Assembly (NCBI GenBank): GCA_963759545.1
Contig: CAVXAB010000028.1
Coordinates: 1 to 64,000, forward strand
Length of the DNA: 64,000 nt
Reading direction: 5' to 3'
DNA from: Trebonia sp963759545
GTDB lineage: Bacteria > Actinomycetota > Actinomycetes > Streptosporangiales > Streptosporangiaceae
The notes beneath the pieces are model-generated. The model worked only from the letters and a program-made list of their open reading frames with translations. It made no database searches and was not told the origin of the DNA. Both the position numbers and the translations under genes were made by a program. Numbering within the stretch: the stretch's first letter is position 1; each line of letters opens with the position of its first letter. Below are positions 33,259 to 41,571 of the stretch, piece after piece.

Positions 33259-34392
33259 TCAGCCACGCACCGCCTGCTCGAGGCGCGCGCCGGCGGCAAG
33301 CAGTCGCTCCTCGCTGTCGCGCGGGCCGATCAGCTGGACGCTCGCCGGGACTGGTCCCGCGTCCCGCCCCGGCACCGGGACGGGCAGCGCGAGCGCGGGG
33401 ACACCGGCCGCGTTCACCGGCGAGGTGAGCGCGCGGAGCTTCCACAGGATGTGCACCTCGTCGAGCAGCGGCGGGAAGCCGAGGAGGGTGGGGGCCGCGA
33501 GCGCGTCCACCCGGTGCCACAGGCCGTCGAGCGTCTCCCGCCAGCGTGCGATCACCGCCTCCGCCTCGGTCACCTGCGCCGGGGTGATCGTGCTCGCCTG
33601 GTTGAGCCGGTCCCTGACATCGCCGCCGATTTGGTCGGCCGCGGCGGCGAACAGGTCCTTGTTGGCCTGCCAGGCCTGGGCGTTCAGCACGGCGAGCGAT
33701 GCCACGATGACCTGGTCGAGATCGGGGATGGTGACCGGCACCACGTCGAACTCGGCGGTGCGCAGGGCGTCGTCGATGGCCGCGGTGACCAGCGGGTCGG
33801 CGTCGAGCGCGATCACCCCGACGGTCCGCGGCGACGTACTCGCCACGCTGAACCCCGGCTCGAGCAGCGCCATGCCGGCCGCGACGCCGGCCACATCGCG
33901 AGCCATCGGTCCGACGCTGTCCAGGCCGGACGCCAGCGGCCAGACGCCCGCGAGCGGGATCCTGCCCCAGGTGGTCTTCAGGCCGGTGATCCCGCAGCAG
34001 GCGGCGGGGATGCGGATGGACCCGCCGGTGTCCGTCCCGTAGGCGATGTCGGCCTCGCCCGCGGCGACCGCCGTCCCTGACCCGCTTGACGAGCCGCCCG
34101 GCATCCGGAGCGGGTCGAGCGGGTTGACCGGGGTGCCGAAGGCCGCGTTGATCCCGGTGATCCCGTAGGCGAGCTCGTGCAGGTTGGTCTTGCCGGCGAA
34201 CCGTGCCTGTCCGGCGTCCATCGCCGCGCGCAGCCCGGCGATGCAGGCGGCGTCGCGCTCGGCGGGCACGGCCTTGTCGGCGACCGGCCGGGAACCCGCC
34301 GTGGTCGGCAGCCCGGCCATGTCGATCAGGTCCTTGACCGCGACCCGCGGCCCGGTGCCAGGCGTGCTGTCGGAGATGATCCAGGTAGCCAC
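33259..34392 (-). CDS. Amidase-signature family hydrolase
   Basis: 377 residues from GTG 34390-34392. The Ser-cisSer-Lys triad of the amidase signature is visible: Lys in RVAVKDLIDM (about 19), the Ser-rich MPGGSSSGSGTAVAAG (about 98-113) and DTGGSIRIPAACCG with the nucleophilic Ser. Length is short for GatA (about 480-500), so it is a stand-alone amidase rather than the tRNA amidotransferase subunit. It lies in the same direction as the clpP genes (82-bp gap) and 35 bp after the G6PD-like gene. Substrate unknown. Confidence 0.85.
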   Translation of the reverse strand: MATWIISDSTPGTGPRVAVKDLIDMAGLPTTAGSRPVADKAVPAERDAACIAGLRAAMDAGQARFAGKTNLHELAYGITGINAAFGTPVNPLDPLRMPGGSSSGSGTAVAAGEADIAYGTDTGGSIRIPAACCGITGLKTTWGRIPLAGVWPLASGLDSVGPMARDVAGVAAGMALLEPGFSVASTSPRTVGVIALDADPLVTAAIDDALRTAEFDVVPVTIPDLDQVIVASLAVLNAQAWQANKDLFAAAADQIGGDVRDRLNQASTITPAQVTEAEAVIARWRETLDGLWHRVDALAAPTLLGFPPLLDEVHILWKLRALTSPVNAAGVPALALPVPVPGRDAGPVPASVQLIGPRDSEERLLAAGARLEQAVRG

Positions 34393-34426
34393 GGCTGACA
34401 GCGTATGCCCAGGGGAAGCAGGCGGA

Positions 34427-35806
34427 CTAGGCCGACGGGTCGTACCAGGTCTCACCCGCGGGGAGCAGTGCGGAGGCGTCGGGGCCCCAGGACCCGCGGG
34501 CGTAGGGCACCACGGGACCCACGTTGCCGACGACCGCGTCGACGACCCGCCAGGCCGCCTCCACCGTGTCCTGCCGCGCGAACAGCCAGCGCTCCCCGTT
34601 CAGCGCGGCGCCGATGAGCCGGTCGTAGGCGCGCATGTCGGCGCCAGGATGCTGGATGAACGTGAGGTCCTGCACCTCGGGCGCCCAGGCCGCCCCCGGC
34701 TTCTTCCCGACCAGCGTCAGCACGGCCTCGCTCTCCGGGTAGACGCGGAACCGCAGCGCATTGGACGTCGTCGTCGCCTCGCCGAGCCCGAACACGTCAT
34801 GCGGCACCGGCTTGAAGTCGATCATCACCTCGGTCGCGGTGACCGGCAGGCACTTGCCCGCCCTGATGACGATCGGCACGTCGGCCCAGCGCCAGGTGTC
34901 GGCGGCGAGTCGCACGGCCGCGTAGGTCTCCGTGGTAGACCCGGGCGCCACGCCGACGACCGACTGGTACCCCTCGTACTGCCCCTTGATCACATCGGTC
35001 GGCGTCAGCGGCCGCAGCGCGCTGATGAGCTGCGCCTTGGACGACGGCCAGGAATCGAGCCCCGATCCGGTCGGCGGCTCGGCGAGCACGGTGGCGAGCA
35101 CCTGGAGCATGTGGTTCTGGATGACGTCCTTGATCGCGCCGGTCTTGTCGTAGAAGCTGCCACGGTCGGCGACGTCGAACGCCTCGGCCATCGTGATCTG
35201 GATGGACTGCACGTAGCGCCGGTTGAGCAGCGGCTCGATGATCGAGTTCGCGAACCTGGCGAACATCAGGGACTCGACCGGGTCAAGCCCGAGCCAGTGG
35301 TCGACCCGGTACACCGACTCCTCGGGGAAGTACTGGTGAACGGTATTGTTCAGCGCCCGGGCCGAGGCGAAGTCGTTGCCGAACGGCTTCTCCACCATGA
35401 CCCGCGACTGCGCGGCGAGTCCGACACCGGAGATCCCCTGGGCGATCCGCCCGAAGAGGAACGGCGGCACCTCCAGGTAATACAACATCCGCTTGGCGCC
35501 GGGCCCGAGCGCGGCGGCCATCGCCTCGTACGTCGCGTGGTCCCCCAGGTCACCGTCGACGTACCGCAGCAGGTCGAGCATCTTGACCGCGGCGGGCGCC
35601 TCGGGGTCCATGTTGTTCAGCTTCAGCGCCGCGCCCGCGTAATCACGGAACTGCGGCAGTTCCCAGCCGCTCTTGGCGACCCCAAGCACGGGCACGTCGA
35701 GCACGCCGCGCTCGACCAGGCCCACGAGCGCGGGGAACGTCTCCAGCTTCGCCAGGTCACCGGTCGCACCGAAGATCACCAGCGCGTCGACTTGATCGGC
35801 ACTCAT
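34427..35806 (-). CDS. zwf: Glucose-6-phosphate dehydrogenase-like protein, divergent active site
   Basis: 459 residues. The N-terminal nucleotide-binding motif FGATGDLAKLETFPAL and the MVEKPFGNDF segment are standard for G6PD, and VIQNHMLQVLA carries a conserved His. The substrate motif, usually RIDHYLGKE, reads RVDHWLGLDPVE: the His is kept, but the Lys that binds and orients the sugar phosphate is Leu. It may thus be a paralogue with altered substrate or reduced activity. ATG 35804-35806 is used although the frame is open far upstream into the MFS gene. No opcA, tal or gnd gene is adjacent. Confidence 0.75.
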   Translation of the reverse strand: MSADQVDALVIFGATGDLAKLETFPALVGLVERGVLDVPVLGVAKSGWELPQFRDYAGAALKLNNMDPEAPAAVKMLDLLRYVDGDLGDHATYEAMAAALGPGAKRMLYYLEVPPFLFGRIAQGISGVGLAAQSRVMVEKPFGNDFASARALNNTVHQYFPEESVYRVDHWLGLDPVESLMFARFANSIIEPLLNRRYVQSIQITMAEAFDVADRGSFYDKTGAIKDVIQNHMLQVLATVLAEPPTGSGLDSWPSSKAQLISALRPLTPTDVIKGQYEGYQSVVGVAPGSTTETYAAVRLAADTWRWADVPIVIRAGKCLPVTATEVMIDFKPVPHDVFGLGEATTTSNALRFRVYPESEAVLTLVGKKPGAAWAPEVQDLTFIQHPGADMRAYDRLIGAALNGERWLFARQDTVEAAWRVVDAVVGNVGPVVPYARGSWGPDASALLPAGETWYDPSA

Positions 35807-35865
35807 GGTGACCCATCCTGCCGCTTGGTAGCCGCGAATGGCAGGACATATGCGCTTCCGGCAGG

Positions 35866-37089
35866 TTAACTCTCGGTGGCCGCCGCTGATCGCCGGCCGG
35901 CGATCAGCAGCACGCACGGCAGTCCGGCCACGCAGAGCGCGGCCAGCATGATGCCCGCCACGGTCGCCGCGCCCTCGCCGCCAAGGCCGGCCAGCGGGGA
36001 GAGGAAGGCGCCGAGCAGGAACGGCAGCGCGCCGACCCAGGCGGACGCGGTTCCCGCGATGGCCCCCTGGTTGGTCAGCGCGATCGCGGTGGCGTTCGGG
36101 CGCATGCTGCCGAAGAAGGCGAGGAAGAAGAAGAGCGGGATGAGCAGCGCCGCGAGCGGCGGGTGCCCGGTGAGTGCCGCCGCGAGGAACCCGACGGCGC
36201 CCGCGGCCATGACGAGCTGCGACAGCAGGACGACCCGGCTGACCGGCACCCGCTTGACCAGCCGGGCGCCGAGCTGCGCCATCGCCACCAGGCCGATCGA
36301 GTTGATCATGAAGAACAGGCTGAAGAGCTGCGGTGACTCGTGGTAGGCGTCCTCGACGATGAACGGCAGCGCGGAGATGTAGGTGATGAGCGCGGCGTTG
36401 CCGCAGGCGATGGCGAGCGTGTAGCCGACGTACTGGCGGTCGCGCAACAGCGTCCGCGAGTCGGCGGCGAGCTGGTGCAGCCGCGACGGCGTGCGCCGCT
36501 GCGGCGGCAGGGTTTCCGGCAGGAACGTCGAAAGCAGGAACAGCAGCAGGCCGATCGCCGCGAGCACGCCGAACACGCCGCGCCAGCTCGTGAACCGCAG
36601 GATCTGGCCGCCGATCACCGGGGCGAGCACCGGTGCGAGCCCGAAGACCAGCATCAGCGAGCCGAGCACCCGGGCCAGCTCGGTCCCGGTGTAGAGGTCG
36701 CGCACGATGGCGAGCGACAGCACGACGCCGCCCGCGCCGGCCATGCCTTGCAGGAACCGGAAGACGATCAGCGCGCCGATGTCGGGCGCCGCGGCGCACG
36801 CGACGGACAGCAGGGTGAACGCGACGAGGCCGGCGAGCAGCGGCTTCTTACGCCCGAGCCCGTCGCTGACCGGCCCGGCGACGAGCTGCCCGACGGCGAG
36901 CCCGGCCAGGCAGCCGGACAGCGTGAGCTGCACGAGCGACTGCGAGGCGTGCAGGTTCGCCGCGATAGTCGGGGTGGACGGCAGGTACATGTCCATCGAA
37001 AGCGGCCCGAACGAGGACAGCGCGCCAAGCACCGCCAGCATCCCGATCCGGTGCCTGCGCCCCACGGCCGGCGCGACAAAAGTTTCCAT
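35866..37089 (-). CDS. Bcr/CflA-type MFS drug-resistance transporter
   Basis: 407 residues with twelve predicted helices. The first loop (LSMDMYLPSTPTIAANL) and the motif after helix 2 (GPVSDGLGRKKPLLAG) are diagnostic for the Bcr/CflA group of proton-coupled exporters, which remove drugs and small metabolites such as sulfonamides, bicyclomycin or cysteine. ATG 37087-37089 is chosen because residues before it are non-hydrophobic and poorly conserved-looking. It is divergent from the SGNH hydrolase with about 330 bp between them. Confidence 0.85.
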   Translation of the reverse strand: METFVAPAVGRRHRIGMLAVLGALSSFGPLSMDMYLPSTPTIAANLHASQSLVQLTLSGCLAGLAVGQLVAGPVSDGLGRKKPLLAGLVAFTLLSVACAAAPDIGALIVFRFLQGMAGAGGVVLSLAIVRDLYTGTELARVLGSLMLVFGLAPVLAPVIGGQILRFTSWRGVFGVLAAIGLLLFLLSTFLPETLPPQRRTPSRLHQLAADSRTLLRDRQYVGYTLAIACGNAALITYISALPFIVEDAYHESPQLFSLFFMINSIGLVAMAQLGARLVKRVPVSRVVLLSQLVMAAGAVGFLAAALTGHPPLAALLIPLFFFLAFFGSMRPNATAIALTNQGAIAGTASAWVGALPFLLGAFLSPLAGLGGEGAATVAGIMLAALCVAGLPCVLLIAGRRSAAATES

Positions 37090-37419
37090 TGCTAAGGAAT
37101 CGTATGCCGGACTCGCGTCCGCGCCGATGTGCGGGTCTCCAGTGGCCACGGCCCCTTTTAGTAGATATGAACAAGCCGCTTCCGAACGGAGGCGGCTGAC
37201 TTCCTCAGCTTCATGACCCTGCCTGGCAGGTGGCGGGCGGGGAGAAACACGCTCCCGTTCTGAAGAAGAATAAGAAGGACACCGAACGGGCGCGCGGCCT
37301 CGCGCCCAGTGAAGATCGCTTAGCACCGCGACCGGTGGGTACGTAGCCCCAGGTTTGACCGCTGAGGGGGAGAATAAACAATTTCACTATTTCTTCAACG
37401 CAATCGAACCTCTGGGAAG
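37090..37419. other. Divergent promoter interval, no gene seen
   Basis: 330 bp between the start of the Bcr/CflA-type gene and the SGNH hydrolase. It contains a short GC-rich stem (GGGCGCG / CGCGCCC, about 37287-37310) and AT-rich segments near 37270 and 37375. No coding frame, RNA gene or clear regulator site can be supported. Confidence 0.5.
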
Positions 37420-38862
37420 GTGCGCGGGCCCTGGGCGCCGAAGCTGCTTCGCTGGGGCAGGACGACCGCCTTCTACTTCGTGACCTTCGCCGTCGTGACC
37501 GCGGGGGCGATCTGGCTGGCGCTCCGGGTAAGTCCGCTGCAGACCGTGTCGGCGGCCGGGCAGACGGCCCAGGTCGGCGCGACGCTGCCGAACGCGAGTG
37601 TGCGCGGCCCCGGCGAACTTGACCTGTTCGGCCAGGTGATGGCCACGAAGCCGGACTTCACCGGGCCGATCAGGCCCAGGCTGGCGCTCGAGCACATCAC
37701 GATCGACCCGCAGGTGGTCCAGATGCTGCGCGCCGACGGTCCTTCCAAGGTCGCACTCACGCTCAGCCAGCAGCTCGCGGCCGGCTGGGAGCGTTATTTC
37801 CTGTGGGAAACGCTGATCGCGGTCGGGTTCGCGGTCGTACCGCTCGTGGCGATCGCCGCGGTGCGCAAGCGCCCGGCGATCTGGAAGCTGCTCGCCGGCG
37901 GGATCGCGGTCGTCGCGGCGGTGAACCTGGGCGGCATCGCGCTGACCGCGTCCGGCACGCCGCAGGTGCTGCGCAGCGTCAAGACGCTCGACGACCTAGT
38001 GGGGGTCGACCCGCTCACCGGGACGGCGCCGGCCGGCGCGGCGCAGCCTGGAGTGCAGGCCGTGGTGATCGGCGACTCCACCGCCGCGGGCTGGGGCCTG
38101 CCCTGGGGGCAGAACCCGACCGCCGAGGACGAGGCCTGCGGCCGCTCGCCGCAGTCGTACGCCGCGGACCTGGCGGCGGCCAACCAGTGGAACGTGCTCA
38201 ACGTGGCGTGCGGCAGCGCGACGATAGAGAACGGCCTGCTCGGCCCCGAGGTGCTCTACAACGGCGAGATCGCACCGCCGCAGCTGCCGCTGGCCGCGGC
38301 GGCCACGCACGCGAAGCTGATCGTCGTCAGCGTGGGAGCGGACGACCTGTCCTGGTCGGTGATGACCCAGCTGTGCGCGGCGCAGACCGTCTGCGACGAC
38401 AAGGTGTCCTCCGCGTACTTCACGCAGCTGCTCAACACGTTCACGAGGAACTACTACCAGCTGCTCAGCGACCTGGACGGGCTGCCCGCGCATCCGGCGG
38501 TGCTGGTGAACCAGTACTACTCGCCGTTCGGGTCGGACGTGGGCTGCCTGCAGAAGTACGGGATGTCGCCGGCGAAGGTCAAGGTGCTGCTCACCAGGCT
38601 CACGCAGCTGAACAAGGTGCTGCAGCAGGGCGCCAACCTGTTCGGGTTCGGCGTCGCCACGCCGCGGTTCACCGGGCATGAGCTGTGCACGGCCGTCCCG
38701 TGGGTGCAGGGACCAGCGGACCCGGCGCCGCTGCACCCGAACGCGGCGGGCGAACTGGCCATCGCGCTCGCCGACGAGCAGGCGTTCCCGCTGCTTTCTC
38801 CGCCGCCCGTGGAACTGCCCGCCCCGTCGCCGTCCCCGACGATCACGCCCGCGCTCGGCTAG
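37420..38862 (+). CDS. Membrane-anchored SGNH/GDSL hydrolase
   Basis: 480 residues. One transmembrane helix (about 15-37) is followed by an extracytoplasmic stretch, a second helix pair (about 130-185) and then the hydrolase domain. The block I Ser lies in VIGDSTAAGWG (about 222), block III is VSVGADDLSW with Asp instead of the usual Asn, and block V is PLHPNAAGE carrying the catalytic Asp/His region. A Pro/Ser-rich tail follows. SGNH enzymes act as esterases or O-acetyl transfer/deacylation enzymes on cell-surface glycans or lipids; substrate unknown. Confidence 0.78.
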   Translation: MRGPWAPKLLRWGRTTAFYFVTFAVVTAGAIWLALRVSPLQTVSAAGQTAQVGATLPNASVRGPGELDLFGQVMATKPDFTGPIRPRLALEHITIDPQVVQMLRADGPSKVALTLSQQLAAGWERYFLWETLIAVGFAVVPLVAIAAVRKRPAIWKLLAGGIAVVAAVNLGGIALTASGTPQVLRSVKTLDDLVGVDPLTGTAPAGAAQPGVQAVVIGDSTAAGWGLPWGQNPTAEDEACGRSPQSYAADLAAANQWNVLNVACGSATIENGLLGPEVLYNGEIAPPQLPLAAAATHAKLIVVSVGADDLSWSVMTQLCAAQTVCDDKVSSAYFTQLLNTFTRNYYQLLSDLDGLPAHPAVLVNQYYSPFGSDVGCLQKYGMSPAKVKVLLTRLTQLNKVLQQGANLFGFGVATPRFTGHELCTAVPWVQGPADPAPLHPNAAGELAIALADEQAFPLLSPPPVELPAPSPSPTITPALG

Positions 38863-38870
38863 CCGAACCG

Positions 38871-40094
38871 TTACTCGGCCGACCGGCTTTCAGTTGAGGA
38901 CTCCGGCGCCGCGGGCAGCGTCCGGGCGCGGCGCACCCGGCCTAGCGTGAGGAGCGTACCGAGACAGGCGACCGTCAGCAGGGTGTAAGGCACCAGGTCG
39001 GAAGTGGCCTGGGCCAGGGCACCGCTGCCAGACGCGGCGATGGACTGTCCGGCCGCCCACGTCAGGTTGGACACGGCGAAGGCGATGCCCTGGTTGAGGC
39101 CGAGCCGTTCCGCGCCAGCGGCGACGAGCGCGGAGGCCGGGGCGAACAGCGTTCCGTAGAACGGCGTTCCCGCGATGAGGACGCCGATCAGCCAAGGGGC
39201 CGAGGTCAGCCGCGGTATCACCACGGCGCAAACGGCGCCGGCGGCGAGCGAGACAGCGAGCGGGCGGGCGGCGCCGGCTCGGTCGGATAGCCGCCCCGCG
39301 AGCGGGGACAGCCCGGATTCGACCAGCGCACCGCACAGGAACGTGACGGCGATCACCGTGCCGGACACGCCGAGCCTGGACAGCCGCAGCGGCGCGAGCA
39401 CGTCGAGCATGCCGAAGGCGATCCCGGCGAGCGCCATGAGCCAGCAGCCCATGACGACCTCGTGATCGCGCAGCGCCGGGAGCGCCGCCCGCAGCGGCTG
39501 CGGTGCCTGCGGGCGCGGCGAAGGCACGGTGAACGCGACGACGATCAGGAACACGTCGGCGACCGAGGCGGCGGAGAACGCGGCCCCGGTGCCCACGACG
39601 TTAGCCACGGCACCGACCACCGGGCCGAACAGGGCACCGACCACCGCGGCGCCGAGCGCGGTCCCGAGCAGTTCGCCGCGCCGCGACTCGGGAGCGGCCG
39701 TGGCCAGCCAGGACAGCGCGGCCGTCCACGTGCAGGCGCCGCCAACTCCCTGGACGAACCGCGCCGCGTCGAGCAGCCCGGGCGACGCGCTCCAGCCGAA
39801 GGCGAGCGTCGACACGCCCATCAGGGCGAGCCCGAGCACCGCGACGGTGCGGTCACCGAACCGCGCGACGAGCGCGCCACTTGGCAACGACCCGATCAGC
39901 GTCCCTGCCGGGTAGGCCGCGATCAGGATCCCCGCGCCGGCCTTGGACATCCCTGCCGCCGCCGCGTAATGCGGCAGCAGCGGCGTGAGCGCGGAGAAGA
40001 AGACGGTGTCCACCCCGACGATCGCGCAGACAAGCGCGAGCAGCCGCACCATGGGCGGCTCCAGCTTGACTCGCCCCGTTCGCACCGCCCGCAC
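38871..40094 (-). CDS. MFS transporter
   Basis: 407 residues with twelve helices. PSGALVARFGDRTVAVLGLA after helix 2 is the MFS A-motif, and SGLSPLAGRLSDRAGAARPL repeats it in the second half. The sequence resembles the SetA/AraJ-type drug/H+ antiporters, without a more exact assignment. It ends 8 bp from the end of the SGNH hydrolase. GTG 40092-40094 or the inner ATG at about 40052 could be the start. Confidence 0.78.
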   Translation of the reverse strand: MRAVRTGRVKLEPPMVRLLALVCAIVGVDTVFFSALTPLLPHYAAAAGMSKAGAGILIAAYPAGTLIGSLPSGALVARFGDRTVAVLGLALMGVSTLAFGWSASPGLLDAARFVQGVGGACTWTAALSWLATAAPESRRGELLGTALGAAVVGALFGPVVGAVANVVGTGAAFSAASVADVFLIVVAFTVPSPRPQAPQPLRAALPALRDHEVVMGCWLMALAGIAFGMLDVLAPLRLSRLGVSGTVIAVTFLCGALVESGLSPLAGRLSDRAGAARPLAVSLAAGAVCAVVIPRLTSAPWLIGVLIAGTPFYGTLFAPASALVAAGAERLGLNQGIAFAVSNLTWAAGQSIAASGSGALAQATSDLVPYTLLTVACLGTLLTLGRVRRARTLPAAPESSTESRSAE

Positions 40095-40208
40095 ACCCCG
40101 TCCAAACCGCGCGAAGGTCCCCCTCGGCCCTTCGCCTAACCAGAAACGCCCCGTGAGCTTACCTCTCCCAGGGAAACAGGGCGTTCCCCGGCGGTGGCGG
40201 GAAAGGAA

Positions 40209-40250
40209 AGTGGATCGCTGGGCGGCCCCCGGGCCGCCCAGCGATCCACT
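40209..40250 (-). terminator. Intrinsic terminator of the Cox-type operon
   Basis: A perfect 20-bp stem (40209-40228 and 40231-40250) lies 9 bp after the stop of the FAD-subunit gene. On the minus strand it is followed by CTTTCCTTTC, a pyrimidine-rich tail. It is the end of the three-gene hydroxylase operon and separates it from the MFS gene that follows on the same strand. Confidence 0.75.
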
Positions 40251-40259
40251 GTCTTTAAC

Positions 40260-41068
40260 TCAGCCGGCCTTGCCTTCAAGCGCGCGCCTGGTGAGGACGC
40301 GCGCGAGGTGCTCGCGGTAGTCCACGTCGGCGTGGAAGTCGTAGCCGGGTGAGGTGCCCTCGGCCGCGAGCTGAGCCGCTTCCTCGATCGACGCGCCCGA
40401 CTTCAGTGCCTCCTCCGTCGCCGTGGCGCGCAGCGGCGTGCCGCCCATGGAGGCGAGCGCGACCCGTCCGCCGTACGCGGCGGCGCCGACGATCGCCCAG
40501 TCGTTGGCCCGCCTGACGAACTTCTGGTATCCCCAGGGAACCGCGCCGCCGCGCGGCACGCGCACCGCGGAAAGCAGCTCGTCCGGGCCGAGCGCCGACT
40601 CGAACGGCCCGACGAAGAAGTCGTCCGCGCCGACCACGCGCACCCCCGACGGCCCGGTGATCTCCACCGAGCCGCCCAGGGCGAGCAGGGTCATCGGCAG
40701 GTCGGCGGACGGGTCCGCGTGCGCGAGCGAGCCGCCGATCGTGCCGCGGTGCCTGATCTGCGGGTCGCCGACCTGCGCGGCCGCGTACGCGAGTATCGGT
40801 GCCTCGGCCCGCAGCAGCTCGGACTCGGCCACCTCCGCGTGCCTGGTGGTCGCGCCGATGACGATCTCGTCGCCCTCGATCTTGATGCCGGAAAGCTCGG
40901 TGATCCTGGCGATGTCGATGAGCACCGCGGGCTGGGCCAGCCGTACCTTCATCATCGGCAGCAGCGAGTGCCCGCCGGCCAGCAGCTTCGCGTCCTCGCC
41001 GTGCTCGGCGAGCAGCGAAAGCGCGTGGGCGGCGGAGTCGGCGACCTCGTAGTCGAATGACGCGGGGA

Positions 41069-41072
<4 letters not shown>
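40260..41072 (-). CDS. CoxM-type FAD-binding subunit
   Basis: 270 residues. LLAGGHSLLPMMKVRLAQPAVLIDI carries the first FAD-binding motif (AGGHS) and HRGTIGGSLAHADPSADL the second (TIGGS), both diagnostic for the medium subunit of molybdenum hydroxylases. It passes electrons from the iron-sulfur subunit to the final acceptor. ATG 41070-41072 overlaps the small-subunit stop by 4 bp. It is the last gene of the operon. Confidence 0.88.
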
Positions 41073-41566
<494 letters not shown>

Positions 41567-41571
41567 TGCGA

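Noticed and set aside
35807..36799. Upstream extension of the G6PD-like frame into the MFS gene
   Set aside because: The extension is Arg-rich out-of-frame reading of the MFS gene; ATG 35806 gives a normal-length enzyme.
40142..40190. Hairpin GAAACGCCCC / GGGCGTTCC upstream of the MFS gene
   Set aside because: Weak pairing with a long loop and no conserved aptamer; not reported as a riboswitch.
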